Assembly: GCA_036939355.1 (NCBI GenBank) | Contig: JALLAP010000259.1 | Location: 1 to 35,196, forward strand | Direction of reading: 5' to 3' | Source: Thalassiosira profunda | Lineage: Eukaryota > Bacillariophyta > Thalassiosirophyceae > Thalassiosirales > Thalassiosiraceae | DNA length: 35,196 nucleotides | Shown here: positions 9,501-18,709 of the stretch, one piece after another | Numbering within the stretch: the stretch's first letter is position 1 | Layout of the letters: each line of letters begins with the position of its first letter | Notes under the pieces: generated by a model | Told to the model about the DNA's origin: nothing | Databases searched by the model: none | What the model saw: only the letters and a program-made list of their open reading frames with translations | Position numbers and translations under genes: made by a program

Positions 9501-11505
9501 GCGCTTACCTTGGCTCGTGAGTCTTCTCCACGACTGGCTGACGACGTATCAGGATCGTGACAATGGACTGCAGTTGCTCCTCGATGAGATCTCGATTCAG
9601 AACAAGGTTCCGGAAAACCTGGCAATCAAGCTGACCGCAAGGGAGGCAGCAGTGCAAAAGCTCCAGCTCCTGCACCTGACCCACTCGAAGTGCGGTCGGC
9701 CCGGGGCCACTGCTGGCCGGGACGCCAACCCGCGCAACACCGCGCGTGGAAATCGTGACGCCAACTTGATGGGCTTGCGATGCTCGCAGTTCCTTTACAT
9801 CCCCTGCCAGTGTGTGATCAAATGCTATCCTGGTCGGACGAGAGAGCAGCTGGCCACCCGCGACCGCTTCGAGGCTGACGTGCTGAAAGAACTAGTCCAG
9901 GGCAGCAGGGGCTACTTTGCCAGCTGCGGCGACGAGAGGGAGGTGCGTGTGGCAATCCGCGACGCCTACGCGCGGCTCTTTGACGAGGACGATCGCTTGA
10001 CCAGACCTGCGTGGCTTTCGGACGCGGACCTACTCGTCCCCGTCCACCAACAGTGGGTGGCGCTTCGCCCAAGGGACAACTTCCCCGGCCGCGACGTGGG
10101 AGTCAGCGTGCCCGGCATCGCGCAGCGAGTGACCTTCGCGGGCGTGGTTGAAGGGCGGCAGAGCATCCCTCCTGACTTTCTGCGAGAGCTTCGCACAGAG
10201 CTTGAAACTCTGAGGCCGATTGAGTGCCGACTCAACCCGCCAAACCCTGCCCTCCAGAAGATTGCCGACAAACACAATCGAGACGTCGTCCCACGGTTGC
10301 TTGCATCGAACCAAGTCCTTCTTCTGGCGGCGCGGGGACTACTCGTGTCAGAGAGGCCTGGCATGACGGCAGAGGAGCGCAGCAGTGGTGCTTTAGTCTA
10401 CCAACACGTCGAGCTGGACAACGACCTCCAACAGCTGAACCTCCATCCAAAGACGAGGTGGGGAACGGCGACGCATGTGAAGAACTCTTGGGCCTCAGCG
10501 AAGATGATGCCGACAGCCCCGGTGTGCACGAAGTATGCCGCGACGCTCTTGGACTGCAACGAATTGCTCCGAGCTCGGGGTGGCGAGCGAGGTGCCGCCT
10601 TCGCATTGCAAATGATGGCATCGATTGTCGCGCCTCCCGGAGGCCTCAACCCCGAGCTCGTGATGCCCCAGTTGGACGAGGCGTCTCACCTGGCGCATCT
10701 GCAGTTGTCCGAGACGGGCGGTGCCCGCGACTGCAACGAAGACAACATGACCGAGGAGTCGAAGGGTCACAACGGCGGACGGACCATCTGCAGTATGCTA
10801 CCCGAGCTGCCGACCTCCGGACAGTGCCTCTGTCGGAAGCCGTCGTGCAAGCCGGTTCTCTTCAAGCTGACCGAGGATTACTTCAACGAAAGAGTCGTTG
10901 CGGCCTCTATGGGTGGACACGGCGACTCCTCTGGGCGAAGCGAGGGCGAGATTCGGCGTGAACTTGCCCTGACGTGGGAGCAGGCGTACGACGCGCAGAA
11001 CGCGGATTGTCCTGTGTGGTTGCAGACGTACTGCGCTGGAGAAGTGGAGTCGGTAGAGAAGCAGGAGTGGAAATGCATCCATTGCGAGGAATGGCAGGTC
11101 ACCTACGACAAGAAAGCTGAGCACGAGGCGACGTGCGAGCGCAACAGCGAGCGCGACGACAACGAGCCGCCTCCGGAGGGTGGCGATGAAGACGCTGCAG
11201 AAGAGGACACTCGGGCCGTGGTCCGGGTTGGAGCTTTCACGCTTGCAAATGACCTGGAATTGCTGTCACTCATTTTGGAGTGGGGCTTTGGAGAAAAGGG
11301 GGCGGGTTGGCCTTTTATTGGTGCGCGCCTGTCCATCAGACCAGAGGAGACATTGCGCAACAGGGCCAAGTCAGCTGGGTTCAGGCAGAACTGCCTAGAG
11401 CACGGCCCCGACGGTGTTACCCGGTGGGAGGACGATCAATTCAAGCTGCTCCTCAAACAGTGCGAAGGGAGAAGGACTGGATGCAATTGCCTCTTGCACG
11501 GCTAA
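6577..11505 (+). CDS. Large acidic F-box-like/TPR protein, paralog 1
   Basis: Three exons, all joined at phase 0: 6577-8457, 8532-8684 and 8770-11505 (introns 74 and 85 nt, GTGAGT donors), giving about 1589 aa. The start at 6577 matches the start of its paralog at 12808 (both CAAGCA/CCAGCA-ATGG). Exon 1 (~627 aa) is low-complexity acidic Gly/Asp/Glu sequence with a basic helical patch (~residues 205-270) and a coiled-coil-like segment near EIRRLEQLQEEMHELQQ. Exon 2 starts NLPDVCIRMVASFADRDD, an F-box-like helix. Exon 3 opens with a TPR-like pair (WSRARDTYTEAF ... CKEALADANEAVRLD). A long region I do not recognise follows, including CLCRKPSCKP and a C-x2-C-x12-H-x3-C finger near residue 1446. 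If the F-box is real it could be a ubiquitin-ligase adaptor. The rest has no assigned function. Confidence 0.65.
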
Positions 11506-11802
11506 CTTTGATGGCACTGGTGCTACGCCACAATTGGTGGAGGTGTTGTTCGAGCCGAAGTAGTTTGCAATCCAACAGGCAGTCGAGGCGAGTGGGCGCG
11601 TTGATTGCGAGGGTTCTCAGCTGATTAGATCGCACATAACGGAAATTCTAGCTTGCGCAGCTGAGCCCTCATTCTTGTCCTGCTCGCCTGACAACTTTGC
11701 TGCAGTAGGTAGTGTTGGGAGACCCCAAGTGGGAATCCAACTAGGAATCCGACGAGGATACCAACTTAGCGAGCCACCGAGTTGGTCTTGTGGTCCCAAC
11801 TC

Positions 11803-11849
11803 GAGGCTGCTTCGCGAACGAGGCTGTTTCGCTACGAGGGCTGTTTCGC
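11803..11849 (+). repeat. Three degenerate GAGGCTGYTTCGC repeats
   Basis: Units at 11803-11815, 11820-11832 and 11836-11849 read GAGGCTGCTTCGC, GAGGCTGTTTCGC and GAGGGCTGTTTCGC. They overlap the stop codon of the minus-strand LRR-like stub. The slippage they imply may explain why that frame ends here. Confidence 0.8.
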
Positions 11850-12032
11850 ATTGGCCACGAGTGCAATGCAACAGCGCTCCCAGTCGGCTGGGTCGTAATC
11901 GTCCGGATGGCGGATCTTTAATTTTGTGAGGGCGGGGTCGTTCTGCTCGAGCTGCCGCCGCACGCGCCAGCTGTAGCCGTCGCCGCCCCCATCCTCGTCT
12001 GGCGCCCCATCGCCGCGGCCATCGCCGTCCAT
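11832..12032 (-). pseudogene. N-terminal stub of an LRR-type protein
   Basis: A 66-aa frame from the ATG at 12032. After a Gly/Asp-rich start it reads VRRQLEQNDPALTKLKI ... DYDPADWERCCIALVAN. The pattern NDPxLTxLxI...DW.....A...N resembles the capping segment that precedes ribonuclease-inhibitor-type leucine-rich repeats in stramenopile genes, where the next residues would normally begin the LRR ladder. Instead it stops at once within a short repeat cluster (11803-11849). No LRR frame can be found downstream on the minus strand. TTTGCAAA lies ~16 bases before the ATG. I call it a truncated or decayed gene, though a real small protein or a 5' exon with a distant partner is possible. Confidence 0.4.
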
Positions 12033-12315
12033 ATTTCGCCTTCCAGTTTTGCAAACGAAAACGTCAGGGGACGCGCAGCCGTCAACTTGGTCGGCGCGGG
12101 CGTTGGGTGGTTCGACCCGCACGGTGGGGCGACAAATCGACGCCTGCCGGGCGCTGCTCGAGCAGCCAGGAGTGATTATTATTTATCGAGCGCCGGCCGA
12201 CAGCTCGGCGGGGGTCTGAGAGAGCTGCGGGGCTGGGGAGGTAGGGGAGAGCAGCCAGTCGGCCAGGCGAGGGGGCAGGAAGGCGGATGCAGCGGAAAGC
12301 CCTGGCGGAAAGCGT

Positions 12316-12343
12316 GGAGTTGGGAGTTGGGAGTTGGGAGTTG
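12316..12343 (+). repeat. GGAGTTG x4 microsatellite
   Basis: Four exact head-to-tail GGAGTTG units followed by a degenerate GAAG. They lie ~100 bases upstream of the truncated gene at 12440, in the divergent 5' region it shares with the LRR-like stub. The three GGG runs are too few for a standard three-tier quadruplex. Confidence 0.9.
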
Positions 12344-12439
12344 GAAGTATGGTACTTACGTACATCTGCCTTACATACGCCAGTCCCATTTGCAACTCCC
12401 CTGCACTCCAACGCAGAGAAAGCTAGAGAAAGGTCAGCC

Positions 12440-12527
12440 ATGGCGCCGCCCAGCTCCAAGCCCTACCGCGCCGTCGCCTCCGCCGACCACGACGACGGCC
12501 TCGGCGACGGCCTCGACGGTCCGGGAG
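12440..12527 (+). CDS. 5' fragment of an unidentified gene, cut by assembly gap
   Basis: An ATG at 12440 in good context (GTCAGCCATGG) opens MAPPSSKPYRAV followed by an Asp/Gly-rich stretch. The frame is lost at the N at 12528, after 29 codons. Upstream are a TACGTA (12357-12362) and a TTTGCAA (12389-12395), both seen at other gene starts here. Nothing downstream of the N continues this gene; the sequence there is the duplicated 5' tract of the next gene. The product cannot be guessed from so short a piece. Confidence 0.45.
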
Positions 12528-12528
12528 N
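12528..12528. other. Single-N assembly gap of unknown size
   Basis: Unlike the Ns at 16769 and 26716, the 72 bases on each side of this N do not match each other, so this is not an unmerged overlap. It separates an interrupted coding start from the exact left edge of a duplicated tract, as expected where a repeat stopped contig extension. Confidence 0.8.
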
Positions 12529-12807
12529 CATCCAAATTCACCCCCACCCTTTTATTCAACCAGTCACCTCCTGAATCAATCCAGCCGAGACCTCTTGGAT
12601 GTGTTGAGCTCGTCGGAGGAGTTGCGGCCAACAAATCGTGAGGTTGTTGCCTGTTGCGCTCTAGAGAGCAAACGGTATGTAGGGAAAACTACGTAAATGG
12701 TGGTATTAATTCCTACGTACCACGTAAAGCGAAGATTTGCTTCGAAGAGGAAAGAGACGGAGTTCTGAAGCATCAGACTGCTCACACAAAAGCAGTCTTG
12801 GCCAGCA
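12529..12807 (+). repeat. Conserved 5' noncoding tract, copy 2
   Basis: Counterpart of 6327-6576. It starts immediately after the N at 12528 with the same CATCCAAATTCACCCCCACC and ends at the ATG at 12808. It carries an extra ~30 bases around 12665-12695, including TACGTA at 12690-12695. The second TACGTA (12714-12719) aligns with the one at 6483-6488 in copy 1. Confidence 0.85.
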
Positions 12808-15800
12808 ATGGCCAAGCCCACGCCGATCATGTGGCGGGCCGGCGCCGACTCGTCCGACCCGCCCGGCGCGATGGATTTGCAATCGCAATCGAGCAACTTC
12901 AACCAGGGCCACTTGAAGGCGTGGTCGGCTGCCGCCCAAGCCGCTGCCTCCTGCAACGCCAACTCCGTCTGCACCAATGACAGCCCCCCCGGCAGGGCCA
13001 ATGGCCGTGGTCCCGAGGTCGGGCGCGATGCATTCCCCCTCGCCCTCGACGGCGGCAATGATCCCGACCTTGTATCAGCTGCACAGGCCTCTATCGACGC
13101 GGGCCGGCTGTTCAGCCTCGGCGGCGGCGGCGGCAGGACCAACCGAAGCGGGCCGCGCAGGACCTACTCCACAAAGACCAAACGCATTGAGGAGAGGAGT
13201 CGCAAGGAGCGGGATCGCAATGGCCTTCCTCACCGCACCCGATTATTCCGATCGAGAGAGTCGGGGGTGGACAATCGTACCGCCGCCCGGCCCGAGCGCG
13301 AAGAGGGAGTTGCCCACGCCCCCGCCACGGCCAACTCCGCGCCCCGCTCCAATGACGAGGACGTCGAGGGCTGTCCCGAGCAGTGGGGATTTGAAAACGG
13401 GTGGGATGGGCCCCAGTCCATCGAGGGGGGCGGGGGTGCAAACGCGCAGACGACCACGAGCCACTGCCCGCCCTCTCCCCATATTCAATGTGCCGGCGGT
13501 GCAGGACGGGGCGGGGGCACCATGGACATTGAGGGAATGGACGTGGAGATGGGGGAGGACGAGGGGATGGACGTGGAGATGGGGGAGGACGAGGGGATGG
13601 GCGTGGTGATGGGGGAGGAGGCCGCCATGCCGGGGGGCTCGCACCACAACGAGGGAATGGACGCGCCGGGGGCGGACGCGCCGGGGGCGGTGCACGGGGA
13701 CAAGCGCGAGCGCATGTGCGAGGGGATGGACACGGAGGATACCGGCGACGTGCGGGAGGAGGGCTCGTTCAACCGGGGCCACGTCGAGATGCCCGCGCCG
13801 GGGGAGAGGGTGCTGTTGGACAGCGAGGACGTGGACAGCGACGAGGACGAAGGGCTCGAGCGGGAGGTGTGCCCCGGTGGCGACGCATTTCCGGTGCTTG
13901 AGGAGCATTTCGGAGGAGGGGTCGGGTATGCACTGGCCACTGCGATTGCGAAACAGCGCGGCGTGGGCGTGGGCGTGCACGTGGGCGGGGATGCCCCCCC
14001 GGGCGAGGTGGAGAATGGCCCGGATGGCGCAGAGAACGAGGCAGTTAGGAGGGTGGTATCCCCGTTGATGGGTATCCCCGTTGATTGCTGGGAAATGGTG
14101 TCCGCGTACGCTGGACCCGCCGGCGCGTACCGCTGCAGCCGCACCTCCAAGGCGACCAAACGCGCCATCTACCGATCCTCTGACACGCTGAAGTGTATCT
14201 ACAGCTTGCTGACGAGGGTTGGTGACGGACTCGAGAGCGATGGGGTGAGTGTTGAATGCCCGCAGTCGGATCGTGTCGCCAATTCCAGCTCACAATACGT
14301 GAGCTCAATGAATACCACATCTTGACAGAGGCTGCGCAGTCAGTCGAGAACGGGGGCGTCGGTGGAGACGTCAGCGAGTTCTGGCGCATCGTGCAAAACA
14401 TGGGGGACGGAGCTTCGTTCCATGACGGTCGGTGGTGGGTGGTACCTCGCACAGATTCCGACGGTGAGGGGCCCTTCGACTTGGACACCCCTCTCTACGA
14501 ATCGATGGCCGCGGAAATCAATTCCGAGATCAGGTCACGAGATCCTACCAAGCGGGACGAGTATTGGGATGCTCTCCCTGCGTCGTTCAACGTACCTCCG
14601 GTGCTGGGCAAGGTTGCGGGCAAGGGAGATCCGATAGTGTGGCTCGAGCCGGAGACTACTGCTTACAAACAAGCCCTCCGCAAATGCCGTGTGGGACGTT
14701 GCATTACGGCAGCTCAACAGGCCACCTGTTTTGGCGGCATGTGCAAGTGCCACGCAGGCTGTTGTTCGCGACCCGTCCAGCAGGAGTTGGCGGACCAGAC
14801 CAGCATCGGTGCTGCGGATCTGTCCAGCGACACGGTGTTCAATCGCGCCGTCGGTCAGTCGCCTTTGAGCGATGAATCAGCACGCCTACTGGCGAATGGT
14901 GGGTGGGTCTTTCACTGGGTGGACGTGGACGACATTGCCAAGCTTGAGTGCAGGAACGGCGTAATCACGATGCTGCCATCGACCGAGCTCAGCGATGCAA
15001 CCATTGAGAGCGTCGGCCACGAGGTTGATCTGTCAAAGAAAATGAGCGACCGACTGTGGTGCACGATGTCCTTCCTCGGGGGCCGGGGGCACGTGCAGAA
15101 GCACGGCAGGTCGCGCAGCATCGTGCTCGGGAAGGGTGCCATACGGTTCGTGGCCGTCTTTACCCAGTACCACGAGTGCAACGATATCTGGACTCGGTTC
15201 AATATCAACCCCAGCCACGCCAACTTTGTGTACGCAAAGGTCCCTGGCGGTATCGTGCCGTGCCTCCTCCTCAAGGTGGAGTTCATGGACGAGTCCATCA
15301 CGACCATCAAGATGGAGATCGTGGAGGTGAACGGCACGCCACTGCCTACTCCTATGGATGCCCGCCACGCCCGCCTCGATGCTAGGGGTGGGAAATTGGT
15401 CGGTGTGGTCGGGGTTTAGACTAATCCTCTGTTTAGAACACCGATTGCCCCTAACGTTCGCAATTTGCTATTATGATAACGACTCAGATGTACTGAGAGT
15501 TGACGAAGAGAATCAAACAATATACACGCGATGGCAGGACGACGAACTGCCGCATGAATGCATGCGGCCGTGCAATCTTTTGGAGAGGTACACTGGACCA
15601 TATCCCGACGGCGGGGAGGGACTGCTGTACACAGCGGAAATGCTCGACTTCGCGGGAGCCGCTGATGTGGGACCGTTCTGTGAATTGAAAGGAGGCAGGC
15701 ACATCTCTCGCGACCTGACATATGATGCCGTTCTCATTGTCGACAAGCCTTACTCATCCGACAAGTATCTGGAGCAGGCTTTTCGACATGAGGTTGGCGT

Positions 15801-15981
15801 AGCCCACGATTTTTATCCGAAGAAGTGGTTGCGACAAAAAGTGCGGCGGAGGAAGGATGCGTCGCGATCAAATCCTGAAATCGGAAGCGAGTTCAAGAAG
15901 AAGAGGATCGGGGAAGTGATATCGAATCGGAGGCTGTTTGCAGAGGACAAGATAAAGTTCTCTCCTCGGGAAGACCTCTGA
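12808..15981 (+). CDS. Large acidic F-box-like protein, paralog 2
   Basis: Exon 1 (12808-14244, 479 codons) is homologous to exon 1 of the gene at 6577: shared blocks include DSSDPPGAMDLQS, NGRGPEVGRDAFP, ARPEREEGVAHA and GSFNRGHVEMPAPG. Near its end GIPVDCWEMVSAYAG ... CSRTSKATKRAIY looks like an F-box. Exon 2 starts at 14331 (donor GTGAGT, acceptor ACAGAG, phase 0). It holds a Cys-rich patch (CRVGRCITAAQ ... CKCHAGCC) and a long unrecognised region. It either stops at 15419 or is spliced (exon to 15387, next from 15437, phase 1, intron only 49 nt, donor GTGGGA) into a final exon ending 15981; the phase match favours splicing. With the join, the product is about 1012 aa. It has no TPR, and nothing after the F-box resembles paralog 1. 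Relative to paralog 1 it has a ~60-residue basic insertion (from IDAGRLFSLGG to DNRT). Function unknown. Confidence 0.55.
13537..13626 (+). repeat. 30-bp in-frame tandem repeat (MDVEMGEDEG)
   Basis: Two exact 30-base units (13537-13566, 13567-13596) and a third diverged one (MGVVMGEEAA) lie within exon 1 of the F-box-like paralog 2. They are absent from paralog 1 and lengthen the acidic region. Confidence 0.9.
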
Positions 15982-16272
15982 GACTTGCACGAGAGTTTGG
16001 AAGAGTGCGGTGTTCGATTGGCACTTCGGGGAAAGCTGGCAAGTCCCGGTTGGGGAGGGCCAGAGCGCCTGCATCGTACGTTGCGCTTCCATTCACATGA
16101 ATTCTACTGAAGTAGATCGCTTCTACTCGGTATTAATTTCCTCAAGATCGAATGCAGAGCCCTTCAGGGGCCTTCACCACATGGACACAGTACAACATTT
16201 CACACAGTCTTCCTCGAGAGACAACCCAGGAGAGCACAGCCAGCCACTCGGCGCAGAACGGACGGCCCGCAT

Positions 16273-17948
16273 CTACACATTGTGGGTTTGGAGATCGGCG
16301 ACCGCCGCCACGGCCTCGGCGGCTACCGCGGCAGCAACGTCCGCCGGCACCGGCAAAGCAGCCGCCGCCGCGGCACTCGCCACGTCCACCTGCACGGGCG
16401 CCAACCGGAGTACCGGCCTCGGCGCATCCGGATTCAAGTACTGCGCCATCTCCGACGGGGGCACCTCGAACGTCCACCGGAAGCTCGGCTTGTTCTGCAG
16501 GCTCGTCGATCCGACGTTCTCCTTCCGCAGAATGCCAATGGCCTGGAGGACGTTGGCGATGTCGTACATCCGGCGGACCTTTGTCTTCATGGCGCGCTGG
16601 GCGTTGGCCTCCTCGTCGGGGCTCAACGGTCCGAGGACCTCTTCCGCGGCCTCGTTGAGGCCAATGTCGGTCCGGCCCGAGACGAGGAAGATCTGGACGA
16701 GGCGCTGGCACGTCTGGGCCATGCCCTTCGTTTTTGCCGGCAGGGCCGCGGCGGGCGGGGCCTCCGGTNACGAGGCGCTGGCACGTCTGGGCCATGCCCT
16801 TCGTTTTTGCCGGCAGGGCCGCGGCGGGCGGGGCCTCCGGTCCGCCCTGGGCGGCGACGGCGGCGGCCGCCGCGGCGGCCACGGCCTGGCGGTTGGCCTG
16901 CTCCTCCAGCCCGGCCCGCTGGAGCTCGGCGAAAAAGCGAGGGAGGTTGTCCTTCCCGTGCCACCGGTACGTGTTCTTCTTGACGCGGCAGACGATGTCG
17001 ATGGACTCGAGGATGTTGATGACGTCGTAGATCCGGCGGCGCTTGACCCCGAGGTGGTCGGCCACCTGCATGATCTCGATGACGGTCCCGTTGTTGTCGC
17101 GGTTGGGCGGGGCGTCCTTGAAGAGCTCCATGAACTGGCCGCACAGGACGCCGAGGCTCTTCTCCTTCCGGGATTTGGTGGGCGCCGGAACGGCCCCGGG
17201 GGGCGGGCCGGGGATGACGCCGGGGGGCAGGGGCATGCCCATCGGGATCATACCGACCGGGACGAAGCCGCCGGGGCCGGGCATGCGGCCGCGGCCCATG
17301 GGCAGGGGCGACGTGACCTTGGTGGCCTGTAGATGTATTGCAACGAATAAGAGACGAAGCAACGAGGTAGCAATTACATGACACACATATGTCGTGTGAT
17401 CATCAGCGGCACAGAACAGCATCTCGACATGAGCCAACGTCGCGCCGCTCGAATGGCAGATTGATTGCATTGCAGATTGATTGCATTGCAATTGACAAGC
17501 CTGTGAAGCGTGCGCTCGTCGTCCAACAAAATCAACATTTGCCACTCACGTGCACCAAGTTCTGCATCAGGTAATCGGGCGCGCCCGCCGCCGCCTCCGG
17601 CAGCGGCGGGGCGTCCTTCGATCCCATCGCCGCCAGCGCCGCCGCCCCGGCCGCCCGCTGGGGCGTCGGGGCGGGCAGCTTGGGCACCGCCACGGCCCCC
17701 GCCCCCTTGCCCTTCTTGGCCGCGGTCTTCTTCGCCTTTTTTCGGGGCGAGGCGAAGTCGGGGGCGGCCGCGGCGCCGGCCTCGGCGCTCATGAGGTCGG
17801 TGACGGCGTCCTTGCCTTCGAAGAGGTTCGTCAACGCCGCGGCGGCCGACTTCTTCTTGGCCGTGGACGAGGCGGCCTTGGGCTTCTTGTCGATCTTAGG
17901 CGTCTCGGCCTCGGCGGCGTTGCGCTTGCTGCGGGTCGAGCGGGGCAT
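16273..17948 (-). CDS. E2F: Atypical E2F with two DNA-binding domains (E2F7/8, DEL type)
   Basis: Exon 1 is 17948-17550 (133 codons) and exon 2 is 17326-16273, joined at phase 0 (donor GTGAGT, acceptor CTACAG). After removing the 73-base assembly duplication at 16697-16841 the product is 459 aa. It has a Lys/Ala-rich basic N-terminus and a Gly/Pro/Met linker. DBD1 spans ~184-257 (KSLGVLCGQFMELF ... KRRRIYDVINILE ... YRWHG) and DBD2 ~308-395 (GMAQTCQRLVQIFLV ... VRRMYDIANVLQAIG ... FRWTF). Both keep the RRxYDI/V core, and there is no dimerisation or pocket-binding region, as in E2F7/E2F8 and plant DEL/E2Fe. Such proteins bind E2F sites without DP and usually repress S-phase genes. An E2F-like site lies ~335 bases upstream (18282-18289). 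The tail is Ala-rich. The single N and repeat make the raw frame look broken. Confidence 0.9.
16697..16841. repeat. Artefactual 72-bp duplication around an N (inside E2F)
   Basis: Bases 16697-16768 and 16770-16841 are identical, with one N at 16769. Deleting 73 bases restores a continuous E2F frame (TKGMAQTCQRL-VQIFLV). This is an unmerged contig-end overlap, not biology. The repeat at 26644-26788 has the same length and layout. Confidence 0.92.
17457..17488. repeat. 16-bp direct repeat in the E2F intron
   Basis: CAGATTGATTGCATTG is present twice in tandem, followed by CAATTG, inside the 223-nt intron of the E2F gene. It may be simple slippage. Confidence 0.85.
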
Positions 17949-18709
17949 GATGAAGGCGAGCTTGGAGATCGCTAAGGTTCGAATGGAAGGGCGACCTGGA
18001 GGGAGGAGGGGGAAGGGATGGGCCATTGGGGGTGAGAACTAACGCATCTATCAATGCATGCAACGATCTTTCATGTCAAATACGCCAGAGTGGCCCCCCA
18101 CGCAGGCTAACGACGCCGCCTTCGTCCGGACGTCGCGCCCGGCCCAGCGCCACCGATCGCCGCCTCCGGAGCGGCCCCATGCCCGCCCCCCGCCGCGGCA
18201 GGCCGCCCGAACCTCCATCCCGCGCCATCGACTCACCTCGACGACCTTTGCTGAAATTTATGGCTGGTGGCGGGCTCGTTGCCGCCAAAACGTTGGTTTT
18301 TGTTTCTGGCGCGAGCCCCCGCGCCGGCCGGTCTCTTTCTTGGGAGGAACTCCTACAGAACTGTAGTTTAGGCTGGTGACAGTGGATAAAATTGTTAGTT
18401 TACTTCCCCTCCTGAGTTCCTTGGCTCTGTGAGATCACAGTGAGACCGGGTTAGAGAGAGTATCTATTGCAAGCTCTGCGGTCGAGCTTCCCACCACAAG
18501 CCAAATAAACTACATCTATGTTATTGCCACTTCTCAATCCGAGCGAATTGTACACAACATCTCGCCGCAACTTGCACTCAACTTGGATTCGGGACATATT
18601 GCCACGGTCTCTGGGTCTGCATGCTCGCTGCCAAAGGAGCCTCTCCCCACAAGCCACCCAGATACAACACATCAAGTATCTTTTGCGCAATCGTCTTCCG
18701 AAACGGAAG
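17949..18709. other. Intergenic region upstream of E2F
   Basis: About 760 bases between the E2F start (minus) and the 3' end of the THH1-like gene (minus). It should hold the E2F promoter and 5' UTR plus the 3' UTR of the neighbour. Apart from the E2F-like site at 18282-18289 I see no supported gene; open frames here lack domains. Confidence 0.45.
18282..18289 (-). promoter_or_regulatory. E2F-like site upstream of the E2F gene
   Basis: On the minus strand TTTTGGCGGCAA contains TTTGGCGG, a match to TTTSSCGS, ~335 bases before the E2F ATG. E2F genes are often autoregulated, so this is a plausible but untested site. Confidence 0.35.

Noticed and set aside
12316..12343. GGAGTTG repeats as an interstitial telomere or G-quadruplex
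   Set aside because: The unit is not TTAGGG-like, and only three GGG runs are present with two-G flanks, which is too weak for either claim.
16697..16841. Tandem duplication as a real feature of the E2F gene
   Set aside because: Exact 72-base identity around a single N, a broken frame that is repaired on removal, and the same pattern in panB all point to assembly.
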